Shown: in pieces, positions 48,121-57,898 of the stretch
Layout of the letters: the number at the start of each line of letters is the position of its first letter
Numbering within the stretch: the first letter of the stretch is position 1
Origin: Pycnococcus provasolii
Lineage: Eukaryota > Chlorophyta > Pseudoscourfieldiophyceae > Pseudoscourfieldiales
Direction of reading: 5' to 3'
Length of the DNA: 64,000 nt
NCBI GenBank assembly: GCA_049487715.1
Contig: CP150552.1
Location: forward strand, 558,001 to 622,000
The notes under the pieces: generated by a model
What the model saw: only the letters and a program-made list of their open reading frames with translations
Databases searched by the model: none
Told to the model about the DNA's origin: nothing
Made by a program: the position numbers and the translations under genes

Positions 48121-50136
48121 ATGTCCGCGGCGGCGGCGAGAATGCTCACCTCGCGTATCATGAACGCGCCAAATGACAGTGCACTCGCGGACATCGTCAA
48201 GCACCACGTCGACGAATTCAACGAGATTCACGTGAGTGCGGCAGTGAGCAGAATCGCAAAGCTCACGGCGAGCAGGGGCACAAGAACGCTTCGCAAGAAT
48301 CAGCGTGATAGCGTGCTTGTTTTGCTAGAGGAGCGCCTGCGAGGCTTCAGGAATATTCGTGCACGAAACGTTGCCAACCTGCTATGGTCTTATGCCAAAC
48401 TAGGATACCACGGGAATCATTCCATGGTGCATTACTTGAGCGACCAGGTACCTAGGGTGGTGAACGACTTCAACTCGCAGGAGCTCGCGAACACGGTGTG
48501 GGCGTGGGCGACGATGGGACACCAGCCGTCATCTAATGCGCTTGCTACTCTTGAGCGCCGCATCCTCGCGTGCGTCGACGACTTCGAGCCGCAGCATCTC
48601 GCGAACACGGTATGGGCGTGGGCGACGATGGGACACCAGCCGTCCGCTCGTGCGCTTGCTGCTCTTGAGAGCCGCATGCTCGCGTGCGTCGACGACTTCA
48701 AGCCGCAGGAGCTCGCGAACACTGTGTGGGCGTGGGCGACGATGGGACACCAGCCGTCACCTCAGGTGCTTGCTGCTCTTGAGCGCCGCATCCTCGCGTG
48801 CGTCGACGCCTTCAAGCCGCAGAATCTCGCGAACACTGTGTGGGCGTGGGCGACGATGGGACACCAGCCGTCCGCTCGTGCGCTTGCTGCTCTTGAGCAC
48901 CGCATGCTCGCTTGCGTCGACGATTTCAATCCGCAAACACTCGCGAACACGGTATGGGCGTGGGCGACGATGGGACACGAGCCGTCCGCTCAGGTGCTTG
49001 CTGCTCTTGAGCGCCGCATCCTCGCGTGCGTCGACGACTTCATCCCACAGCATCTCGCGAACACGGTATGGGCGTGGGCGACGATGGGACACCAGCCGTC
49101 AGCTGCCGCACTTGCTGCTCTTGAGCGCCGCATCCTCGCGTGCGTCGACGACTTCGATCCGCAGGCACTCGCGAACACGGTATGGGCGTGGGCGACGATG
49201 AGACACAAGCCGTCATCTCAGGTGCTAGGTGCACTGGAGCGCCGCATGCTCGCTTGCGTCGACGACTTCAACTCGCAGGCTCTCGCGAACACGGTATGGG
49301 CGGTTGCGATGCTAATGAACAACATCGAGGGCGATAAGATCACTATCAACCAGAACGTCTTGGATCGACTTCTGCATCAACTAGAGGCCATAGAATTCAG
49401 CACGGTTGAAGAGCAACACTTCCAGCAAATCCTCCAGGCGCATCACCTGCTCGGCGATCGCTTCAAGCCATCAGCAGCCTTGCTCGATCAGGCACGAGAG
49501 GCATGGGCGAAGCAGCTCGCGAGTCGTTCTTCGTCGTCACCTCAGTCATCCTTAGAGAGGGAAGTCGCCGCATGCCTCGATCGTCTCGGCATCACTTACG
49601 ACGTTGAAGTGCTCACTGAGGATGGCATGCACCGCGTCGACATGCTCGTGCGTGGTCGTACCGACGACGGTGGCGAGAGGCTGCTTGTGATCGAATGCGA
49701 CGGTCCCACGCACTTCTTGCGATCCTCTGATGGCACGTACCGCATTGACGGATCGACGTACGCGCGCAATTGCGACTTGCGCAAGCTTGGCCTGGACGTA
49801 TTGTGCGTAGCGTGGCACGAGTGGACAAGTCTGACGAAGGACGAGCGCGACGCTTACCTGCGTAGGGAGCTGCAGGAGCGCGACTTCAAGCATTCCTTCA
49901 AATGTGACAACGTGCCCGTCGAAACGGCACTCATAGAGGCGCGTCGACGAGTCAACCGTCTGTGCGAGGTGGGCGGGCACGCCGCCGAAGGAGGCGCACT
50001 CACTAGACCAACACCGCAAGCATCCGCCAGCGCGTACGTACCGCCGCCTCCTTACATCGATTACCTGAGCGAGCTGCGGGAGCGTGGCATCGTTGTCGAG
50101 GAGACGAATAATGCAAAGAAGAGGCGAACAGAATAG
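48121..50136 (+). CDS. OPR-RAP organelle RNA-binding protein 2 (7 full repeats, extended C-terminus)
   Basis: A 671-residue paralog of gene 1. The N-terminal helical region is nearly identical (NVANLLWSYAKLGYHG). It has seven full 38-residue repeats (DNA 48484-49281) plus a half repeat and the same RAP domain (LLVIECDGPTHFLRSSDG, CVAWHEW). After the RAP domain it differs from its neighbours: ELQERDFKHSFKC leads into about 65 additional residues, with a Pro-rich stretch (YVPPPPYIDYLSEL), and ends NNAKKRRTE, a basic cluster that could be a nuclear localisation signal or simply a tail. ELRERGIVVEE echoes the normal terminus, so the extension appears inserted between two copies of the ending. Confidence 0.85.
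   Translation: MSAAAARMLTSRIMNAPNDSALADIVKHHVDEFNEIHVSAAVSRIAKLTASRGTRTLRKNQRDSVLVLLEERLRGFRNIRARNVANLLWSYAKLGYHGNHSMVHYLSDQVPRVVNDFNSQELANTVWAWATMGHQPSSNALATLERRILACVDDFEPQHLANTVWAWATMGHQPSARALAALESRMLACVDDFKPQELANTVWAWATMGHQPSPQVLAALERRILACVDAFKPQNLANTVWAWATMGHQPSARALAALEHRMLACVDDFNPQTLANTVWAWATMGHEPSAQVLAALERRILACVDDFIPQHLANTVWAWATMGHQPSAAALAALERRILACVDDFDPQALANTVWAWATMRHKPSSQVLGALERRMLACVDDFNSQALANTVWAVAMLMNNIEGDKITINQNVLDRLLHQLEAIEFSTVEEQHFQQILQAHHLLGDRFKPSAALLDQAREAWAKQLASRSSSSPQSSLEREVAACLDRLGITYDVEVLTEDGMHRVDMLVRGRTDDGGERLLVIECDGPTHFLRSSDGTYRIDGSTYARNCDLRKLGLDVLCVAWHEWTSLTKDERDAYLRRELQERDFKHSFKCDNVPVETALIEARRRVNRLCEVGGHAAEGGALTRPTPQASASAYVPPPPYIDYLSELRERGIVVEETNNAKKRRTE
48484..49318 (+). 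repeat. 114-bp coding tandem array, 7.3 copies (OPR repeats)
   Basis: Same unit as in gene 1, with RILACVDDF more frequent than RMLACVDDF. Units share phase and length exactly. Confidence 0.95.
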
Positions 50137-50367
50137 GAAAATAAATGAGGAAAAAACAAAAGCATCAGTTTACTTTTTACTGGCGATGTAAAATGCGACG
50201 CCATAGGTCTAGCTAGCTAGACAAAATTTTGTAATGATCGAACCAAACCCCGACTTTTCTGAAACGTAAACAAACCCCGGGCCGGGGCCGGACAGAAGCT
50301 TCCCCTGATCCCCTCCCCCACCCAACAACGCCAGCTGGCCACTTATTTTGTTGTCCACAAGCTCAGC
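50137..50367. promoter_or_regulatory. 5' region of the third OPR-RAP gene
   Basis: Unlike the promoters of genes 1 and 2. Ends CACAAGCTCAGC before the ATG, possibly also a 3' splice site. No other gene. Confidence 0.4.
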
Positions 50368-52599
50368 ATGTCCGGATTGTCCGCGGCGAGAATACTCACC
50401 TCGCGTATCATGAACGCGCCAAGTGACGGTGCACTCGCGGACATCGTCAAGCAGCACATAAATGAACTCAACGAGATTCACGTGAGTGCGGCAGTGAGCA
50501 GAATCGCAAAGCTCACGGCGAGCAGGGGCACAAGAACGCTTCGCAAGAATCAGCGTGATAGCGTGCTTGTTTTGCTAGAGGAGCGCCTGCGAGGCTTCAG
50601 GAATATTCGTGCACGAAACGTTGCCAACCTGCTATGGTCTTATGCCAAACTAGGATACCACGGGAATCATTCCATGGTGCATTACTTGAGTGACCAAGTA
50701 CATAGGGTGACCGTCGACGACTTCATCCCACAGCATCTCGCGAACACGGTATGGGCGTGGGCGACGATGAGACACGAGCCGTCCGCTCGTGCGCTTGCTG
50801 CTCTGGAGCGCCGCATGCTCGCGTGCGTCGACGACTTCAAGCCGCAGGCACTCGCGAACATGGTGTGGGCGTGGGCGACGATGCGACACCAGCCGTCAGC
50901 TCGTGCGCTTGCTGCTCTTGAGCGCCGCATGCTCGCGTGCGTCGACGACTTCAACTCGCAGGATCTCGCGAACACGGTGTGGGCGTGGGCGACGATCCAA
51001 CACCAGCCGTCTGCTGCCGCACTTGTTGCTCTTGAGCGCCGCATGCTCGCGCGCGTCGACGACTTCAAGCCGCAGGATCTCGCGAACACGGTATGGGCGT
51101 GGGCGACGATGCGACACCAGCCGTCCGCTCGTGCGCTTGTTGCTCTTGAGCGCCGCATGCTCGCGTGCGTCGACGACTTCATCCCACAGCATCTCGCGAA
51201 CACGGTGTGGGCATGGGCGACGATCCAACACCAGCCGTCAGCTAAGGTGCTTGCTGCTCTTGAGCGCCGCGTGCTCGCGTGCATCGACGACTTCATCCCG
51301 CAACATCTCGCAAACACGGTATGGGCGTGGGCGACGATGCGACACCAGCCGTCAGCTAAGGTGCTTGCTGCTCTCGAGCGCCGCATGCTCGCTTGCGTCG
51401 ACGACTTCAACTCGCAGGCTCTCGCGAACACGGTATGGGCGTGGGCGACGATGCGACACGAGCCGTCAGCTAAGGCGCTTGCTGCTCTTGAGCGCCGCAT
51501 GCTCGCTTGCGTCGACGACTTCATTCCGCAGAATCTCGCGAACACGGTATGGGCGTGGGCGACGATGCGACACGAAGCGTCAGCTAAGGCGATGACTGCA
51601 CTGGAGCGCCGCATGCTCGCGTGCATCGACGACTTCAAGCCGCAGGAGCTCGCGAACACGGTGTGGGCGTGGGCGACGATGCGACATCAGCCGTCAGCTC
51701 GTGCGCTTGCTGCTCTTGAGCTCCGCATGCTCGCTTGCGTCGACGACTTCAATCCGCAGAATCTCGCGAACACGGTATGGGCGTGGGCGACGATGCGACA
51801 CGAAGCGTCAGCTAAGGTGCTAAATGCACTGGAGCGTCGCATGCTCGTGTGCGTCGACGACTTCAACTCGCAGGAGCTCGCGAATACGGTGTGGGCGTGG
51901 GCGACGATGCGACACCAGCCGTCAGCTCATGCGCTTGCTGCACTGGAGCGCCGCATGCTCGCGTGCGTCGACGACTTCAATCCGCAGGATCTCGCGAACA
52001 CGGTATGGGCGGTTGCGATGCTCATGAACAACATCGAGGGAGACAAGATCACTATCGATCAAGACGTGTTGGATCAACTTCTGTATCAATTATTAGAGGC
52101 CACAGAATTCAGCACGCTCGATGAGCAAGACTTCCAGCAAATCCTCCAGGCGCATCACCTGCTCGGCGATCGCTTCAAACCATCAGTGGCCTTGCTCGAT
52201 CGGGCACGTGAGGCCTGGGCGAAGTCGCTCAATTCATCATCATCTCGTTCATCCTTAGAGATGGAAGTCGCCGCATGCCTCGATCGTCTCGGCATCACTT
52301 ACGACGTTGAAGTGCTCACTGAGGATGGCATGCACCGCGTCGACATGCTCGTGCGTGGTCGTACAAACGACGGCGAAAAGAAGCTGCTTGCGATCGAATG
52401 CGACGGCCCCACGCACTTCTTGCGAGCATCTGACGGTACGTACCGCATTGACGGATCGACGTACGCGCGCAATTGCGACTTGCGCAAGCTTGGCCTGGAC
52501 GTATTGTGCGTAGCGTGGCACGAGTGGATAAGTCTGACGAAGGACGAGCGCGACGCGTATTTTATTAGGGAGCTACAGGAGCGTGGCATCGTTGTCTAG
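50368..52599 (+). CDS. OPR-RAP organelle RNA-binding protein 3 (11 full repeats)
   Basis: A 743-residue paralog. The N-terminal region matches gene 2 closely, and the C-terminal RAP domain and 3' end match gene 1 almost exactly (ISLTKDERDAYFIRELQERG). It has eleven full 38-residue repeats (DNA 50737-51990) plus a half repeat. Two repeats have the rare IQHQPSA variant and two have RHEASA; one has LANMVWA. The gene therefore looks mosaic: 5' part like gene 2, 3' part and flank like gene 1. If each OPR unit contacts one nucleotide, as generally proposed for OPR proteins, its target would be longer than those of genes 1 and 2. The start is the ATG at 50368; no in-frame upstream extension is credible. 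Confidence 0.85.
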   Translation: MSGLSAARILTSRIMNAPSDGALADIVKQHINELNEIHVSAAVSRIAKLTASRGTRTLRKNQRDSVLVLLEERLRGFRNIRARNVANLLWSYAKLGYHGNHSMVHYLSDQVHRVTVDDFIPQHLANTVWAWATMRHEPSARALAALERRMLACVDDFKPQALANMVWAWATMRHQPSARALAALERRMLACVDDFNSQDLANTVWAWATIQHQPSAAALVALERRMLARVDDFKPQDLANTVWAWATMRHQPSARALVALERRMLACVDDFIPQHLANTVWAWATIQHQPSAKVLAALERRVLACIDDFIPQHLANTVWAWATMRHQPSAKVLAALERRMLACVDDFNSQALANTVWAWATMRHEPSAKALAALERRMLACVDDFIPQNLANTVWAWATMRHEASAKAMTALERRMLACIDDFKPQELANTVWAWATMRHQPSARALAALELRMLACVDDFNPQNLANTVWAWATMRHEASAKVLNALERRMLVCVDDFNSQELANTVWAWATMRHQPSAHALAALERRMLACVDDFNPQDLANTVWAVAMLMNNIEGDKITIDQDVLDQLLYQLLEATEFSTLDEQDFQQILQAHHLLGDRFKPSVALLDRAREAWAKSLNSSSSRSSLEMEVAACLDRLGITYDVEVLTEDGMHRVDMLVRGRTNDGEKKLLAIECDGPTHFLRASDGTYRIDGSTYARNCDLRKLGLDVLCVAWHEWISLTKDERDAYFIRELQERGIVV
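50737..52027 (+). repeat. 114-bp coding tandem array, 11.3 copies (OPR repeats)
   Basis: Longest of the three arrays, same 114-bp period. RH in place of GH after WATM predominates here. Confidence 0.95.
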
Positions 52600-52921
52600 G
52601 AGGAGATGAAGACGACGTCGAAGAAGAAGGAGTATGGGAATATTAAAAATAACATATATATTGCAACTAATATTCTCATGAACCTAGAACTTATAATGAA
52701 ATTTAAAGCTTACTTACAGACCGAGCGCGTTGATGCGCTCGCGCGTAAACTCGTCGCGCAGCGATAGCACCTTGCGCACCTCAGACACGCTCAGACGCCA
52801 CGACACCTTCGCATCCCACACCTCGAGAACCTCGTCCTCAGACTCAAGCGAAACCAAAGTCCCCTTACCATCCTAGCCCTAACCCAAACCCAAACCCGAC
52901 TGACTGGGGAAGTTCGGGGTT
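52593..52921. repeat. Duplicated 3'-flank block, copy 2
   Basis: Near-identical to 47673-48005. It also contains the minus-strand frame ending at about 52716. After GTTCGGGGTTT the two copies diverge: copy 1 continues into the promoter of OPR-RAP gene 2, copy 2 into the 5' flank of the DNAJC17-like gene. Confidence 0.85.
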
Positions 52922-53000
52922 TGAGGAGGCCCAGGTGGAATCCGCCGCCGCCCCCTGCTGTGCTTTTTCCCTCTTTTTTGTTATTCTTCATCGCGTAAGT

Positions 53001-53921
53001 ATGGCGTCTGGTGGTGGCAATAATAATAATAATGCGTCTGGTCCTCCTATAGGAACATCGGAGAACGCCTACTCTATTTTACTCGTGCCTCGCTCCGCCT
53101 CCGCAGCAATCATACGCAAGAGCTACCTCAAACTTGCACTCAAACACCACCCCGACAAAATATCAGCTGCAGCCTCACCAGCTGTTCGTGCCCACCATCA
53201 ACAAACGTTCGACACCATCCAAAAGGCGTACGATGTTCTCAACGACCCGGACGCACGCGCTGCACTTGACCTGCTGCTGGAAGCGAGAGACCAGCAAATT
53301 GCAAGGGACAGTGCACGTGATGCGAAGAGACAGAGACTTGCGGAGGAACTCAGGGAAAGAGAGGCGATGGCAAAAGCAACCACAAAACCGACAGACGCCG
53401 CGGCGGCGGCAAGAATGAGATTCGCAAGAGAACTCGAACGCATCAGACAGCAGAAGGAAGATGACGCGTACGGAATCAGTGGACAGCAGCAGCAGCACGC
53501 TCGAACGAGTCATGCCGCGGCGCTCGACGCCGTCGTCGGACCGGGGGCGAAAAGAAGAACCGCGCTGGTGCGCTGGGAACGAGGCGGGAACGAAATCACG
53601 GCGGCGGACGTCGCACTCGCTGTCGCCGGCGAACAAGACGCGGATGCTGTCGAGGACGTCGTGATGCGAGATGGAAAGTCGAACAAGCGATCGGCTCTCG
53701 TCGTGTTCGCAACCGAGGTGGCGCTTGCGCAGGCATTCGAACGACAGCGACGTGGAATCCTCTCGCAGTCCTTCCGCATTTCCGCCGTCGAAACAGAAGC
53801 TTCCTCTGCCGCCGCCACCGCTGCCGCCAAGCTAGGGAGCGACATGGGAGGCGTTTCATTTGCCGACTTTGAAAAAGAAACGCTACGCCTTCTCCGAGAG
53901 CGTGCCAGCGCTGCAACCTGA
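53001..53921 (+). CDS. DNAJC17-like J-domain and RRM protein
   Basis: A 306-residue protein. A Gly/Asn-rich leader is followed by a J domain (about 20-95) with the HPD motif in LALKHHPDK, then a charged coiled-coil (about 95-165) and a divergent RRM (about 185-270; RRTALVRWERGGNEITAADV ... SALVVFATEVALAQAF). The C-terminus has FADFEKETLRLLRERA. This order (J, coiled coil, RRM, short helix) is that of DNAJC17/Cwf23, a spliceosome-associated J protein that stimulates Hsp70. The ATG at 53001 begins right after a possible splice donor-like TCGCGTAAGT, so an alternative upstream start is conceivable. The gene converges on OGDH with about 50 bp between stops. Confidence 0.82.
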   Translation: MASGGGNNNNNASGPPIGTSENAYSILLVPRSASAAIIRKSYLKLALKHHPDKISAAASPAVRAHHQQTFDTIQKAYDVLNDPDARAALDLLLEARDQQIARDSARDAKRQRLAEELREREAMAKATTKPTDAAAAARMRFARELERIRQQKEDDAYGISGQQQQHARTSHAAALDAVVGPGAKRRTALVRWERGGNEITAADVALAVAGEQDADAVEDVVMRDGKSNKRSALVVFATEVALAQAFERQRRGILSQSFRISAVETEASSAAATAAAKLGSDMGGVSFADFEKETLRLLRERASAAT

Positions 53922-53974
53922 TATGATGCGGATTTGTTACACATACTTATACACTATTATTCTCTTTCATTAGA

Positions 53975-56900
53975 CTATCGATCGGGCGCCAGAGCCTGCT
54001 CCACGATGCGCTTCATCTCCTCAAGGTGAATCGCCAGGCTCGCGGTTGCCGTGCTAGCCTGCGTCGCGCGGCCGACGTATCGGATCTTCTGGCGGTGTTC
54101 CCATCCACGGGCGATACACGCCGCGGCGTAGCGTGGTTGAACGTAGCTCCAGCATCCCATGTTCTTCGGCTCCTCCTGGCACCAAACCACCTCCGCATTC
54201 GGGTAACGTTCCACGACGTCCGTGAGCAAATCGTGCGGGAAGGGAGCAACCTGCTCCAGACGTACGAGAACGACGTCGCGTGATTTCCTGAAAATTGTTT
54301 ACGAGATGGCGGATGAGCAAAGCATTAGATAACGCCAAATAAATTAAGGTAAATTATGTGCATCCCAGTACGTCACCACGACATCGGCTGGCCAAACAGG
54401 GTTATCAAGCCGTTATCAGCCGCGTCGTCCCTTAAAGGATGCGAATTCAATGTTGCGTGTTCATGCAAATCTAGCTGCTCGTGGCAAAAAACATAAAGTG
54501 ATTCGAACAGCCAGTCTCAAAAGAAGAAGCACGCATTTCAAAAAACAAACAAACAAACAAAAGCAAACAAAAACGTACTTCTGTCTTCTCACGCGGTTGA
54601 GCGCATAGTAAATCTGGCCGCTGCATAGCACAACACGGCGTATCGAGGTGGGTGGCAGGTTGTACTGCTCCTGCGTCACCGGGTGCAAACCCAAGTGCCT
54701 CGTGTTGTCGCCGGGTGCTCCGTCATCAATCACGCGAAAGAAGTGCGTTCCGGTGGTGAAGTCGGACAGATCACTTCGAGCGAGACGGTGATGCAGAAGA
54801 AACTTGGGTGCAAACACCACGAGCGGCTTATCGAACGAACGATTCATCTGGCGACGAAGCAGGTGAAAGTACTGTGCGGGCGTAGTGGGAATGCAGACGT
54901 GCACATTCGCCTGTGCCTCGCTCTCGAGGCGAAGGTACTTGGTCATGAGTCGCATCCACTGCGCCATGCCAATGCGCCCGCCAGACTCACTAGCCATGTT
55001 GGAGAACGTGGTCAACTCGCCGCCGTTGCCCGTTAGGCCACCATCCTCGCCCTTCGTTGAAAAGTGGTCGTGCAGCTTGTGCAGTAGCGCCGCGCGATCT
55101 GGATCCGACTCACCGTGGTGGTTGCTCGCTTCGTCATCGCTTTCATCCTTGTGCAGGTGCTCGCCAAGGACTGCCGCAAGTTCGTCGGCGTTAATCCAGC
55201 CATTGTTATCGGGATCGAGCGCCGCGAAGCTGCGCCGAATCAGGGCAACGTCACGCTCGCTCGCACCTGGCAGGTGGTCGGCATCGTCGTTGACCATCTG
55301 AAGGAATCGCTCGACGCGGGCACTCGAGTGGTCTGGACCCTGTCCGTCAAAGCCGTGCGGCAGCAGAAGCACGAGATTGCTCGCGAGATTCCACTTCTCT
55401 TCCGCACTCATCACGTACGTGTCGATGATCGACTGCGCAACGTTCGCAAAGTCGCCAAACTGAGCTTCCCACAGGACGAGACTCTTAGCAAAGCTCTCGT
55501 GATTTCCCGCATTGGCTCCCACCAGGCTGTATCCGTATTCAAATCCAAGAACAGCCGCCTCGCTAAGAGGCGAGTCGACCGCCTCGAAGCGCTCCTGGTA
55601 CCCGGGCATGATTTCGTTGAGCGGGACAACGCACCCACCCGACGCGCTGTTGACGTCGCGAACTATCGTGTGGCGCTGCCCGAATGTCCCTCTCGCGCTG
55701 TCTTGCCCGCTGAGACGCACGCGGTACGCACCGTAGTTCAGGCCCATGAGCGGGTCGTCGTCGTCGCCACTGTCGGCGGGGCTGTTGCCGCGCTCCATGG
55801 AAAGGTGACGGCGCACGCGCTCGATCGGCCCCGCGCTGCGATGAAGCAGGAGCGTACCGAACGCCAGAGCCTCTGCCGTTGCCCAGTCGACGCGTTCCGT
55901 GTCGGACGTGCAGAGCCCACCGACATTCTCGCGGTAGAATTTCAGCACGTCCGGATGCGCCTCGAATGTGTTTGGCGAAGGTCGGTACATCACGCGTTGG
56001 CAGAGCGTGCCGCGCACAAATCGCAGCGTGCTGAGCGGTAGTCCGGTGGGCTCTGGAGGCCGCCTTTCCTGTGCTGCACGACCTGGCTGCAGCGAGCTCA
56101 TCAGCGCGCGCAGCTGCCATCCACGCTCAAGAAACCAGCTTCGATCGTCAAGCTCGAATGCGCTCTGCGCATTCCTCGACGCGTCTAGCGACGCGTCCAG
56201 CGCCTTGCGATTGATCTCCACCGTCTCGGCATCCATGATTCCCTCCGCCGCCAGCAGCGCGCCGTACGACGTGGGCAGCGTCGAATGCCCGGCAATGCAC
56301 TCGTTGTACAGCATCGGCTGAGTCACGCTCGGGTCGTCCGACTCGTTGTGCCCCAGGCGGCGGTAGCAGCGCAGGACCAGAACGGCGTCGCGGTTGAAGC
56401 GCGCGCGGAATGCCGCGCACAGCCGCGCACCGTCCACGCACGCCTCCGGATCGTCGCCGTTGGCGAAGATCACCGGGCACGCGGCGGCGGCGGCATATGC
56501 CGACGCGCAGTGGGAACTCGAGTACAGTGCGTCGGGCGTCGTCGTGAACCCAATGCCATTGTCCACGACGATGTGAACCGCACCGCCAATTGTGTACCCG
56601 TCGAGGCGCGATAGCATGCCGCTCTCCGTGGATATGCCCTGTCCCGCGAATGCGGCATCGCCGTGCACGACAACGGCCCACCGTCGCCTTTTTGCCGCGG
56701 CGTCGATGGGAGCACCCTCCGGCGCGTCCACCTGCTGCCTTGCACGGCACGCTCCAAGCACGAGCGGCGTGACGTGCTCGAGGTGCGAAGGATTCGGCGC
56801 GAGGCGCACCACCAGCCGCTTCGTGGACGAGTGCAGCAGCGTTGGTGCGGCATCTCCAGGGTTGGGAACGGCGGTGAATGTCACGACACCAGTTGCGGGT

Positions 56901-57898
56901 AGGTGGTACTTGACGTCGCCGACGTGCACTTTCGACTGCTTGCCTTCCATCTCCGCGCACAGCTGCGCGTACTTCTTTCCGAGTACATTGACGAGCACGT
57001 TCAGCCGGCCTCGGTGCGCCATGCCAAGGTCCACGCTTACCGCGCCGTGAGCTGCGGCACGCTTCAGGATGTGGTACAAAGCTGGCATGAGAGCATCTGA
57101 CCCCTCGATTCCAAATCGCTTGCTGGTTTTGAAGTGTCGGCTTAAGCTGTGCTCGAGAGCCTCGGCACGCTGGAGGTCTTGCAGCAGGGCGCGTCTTGCG
57201 TCCGGCGGCCAAGCCTTTGCTCTTCGGTCGGGGCAGGTTCTCCGTTCCATCTGCTGGAACAGCCACTGTTCCGCCTTCGCGTCGTTCACGGCACGAGCGT
57301 CCAGTGCAAGCGAACCCGTGTAGGCGTGGTGTAAGTTGTCGACGTTGACGTTGGTCATGTTGTCTGTCCACCCGAGTGGTGGTCTTGGCTTGGCGTCAAT
57401 TTTTGGTGGCGCACGTCGTGACGAACGCAAGTGCCCTCTCGCGCGCTGGAGCGGGTCAAGCGCGGCGTGCGCGTGTCCGTAGGAGCGGTACGACAAGGCC
57501 AGGGAGACGTCGTCGAGGTGCTTGTTATTCTGCTGATGCTTTTCCCAGTTTGGGTTCGGATTCTTTTCGTGGTCGGTAGAAGCAGAAGCATTGCGGTTGG
57601 TGGTGGTGGTGGTGGTCGTCGTTGCATTTGTTGTTGTTGATGATGAGGCGAAGCAAGCATAAGACCGTGGTCTTGCCAGACTTTGGTCTGCGCTTCTGGC
57701 CATCCCACCAAACGCACCAACCGTGGCTGAGGAAAGTGCAAGTGGTCGAAACGCCGCACTCTTATCTCGCGTTTCCAGCGCGCGCTCGCCTAGCGCCCTA
57801 CTGCGTGGTCGTATCGCCAAACTGACATAACGTGTTATGGATAGAACACCACCACCAGCAGCACAAGAGCCCGTGAAGACGCGAACACTCGGGAACAT
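53975..57898 (-). CDS. 2-oxoglutarate dehydrogenase E1 component with EF-hand insertion; 2 exons
   Basis: Exons 57898-54579 and 54287-53975 (phase 2; donor GAA|GTACGT, acceptor TTTTCAG|G) give 1210 residues. An Arg/Ser-rich mitochondrial leader is present. The OGDH core shows KRFGIEGSDALMPALYHILK, MAHRGRLNVL, VHGDAAFAGQG (thiamine diphosphate site), CYRRLGHNESDDPS, FGQRHTIV, the LSEAAVLGFEYGYS region, HSSARVERFLQM and, in exon 2, CQEEPKNMGCWSYVQPR. The enzyme decarboxylates 2-oxoglutarate in the TCA cycle. The usual NNQIGFTT reads DNGIGFTT, keeping the second Asn. Between FLQMVNDD and NVHVCIP (DNA about 54908-55287) there are about 125 residues instead of about 20, including a canonical EF-hand loop DPDNNGWINADE (55181-55216) and a second, weaker EF-like helix pair. 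Confidence 0.9.
54288..54578 (-). other. Intron of the OGDH E1 gene
   Basis: 291 bp, GTACGT donor and TTTTCAG acceptor, phase 2. It contains a (CAAA)n-like run near the donor (about 54541-54572). Splicing joins VRRQK to SRDVVLVRLEQVAPFPHDLL, as expected for OGDH. Confidence 0.9.

Noticed and set aside
46048-52027. CRISPR-like or satellite array
   Set aside because: The repeats are 114-bp in-frame protein units without spacers of constant length, inside clear genes.
56148-57371. 407-codon alternative frame within OGDH
   Set aside because: The conserved OGDH motifs lie in the other frame; this one is Arg/Gly/His-rich noise.
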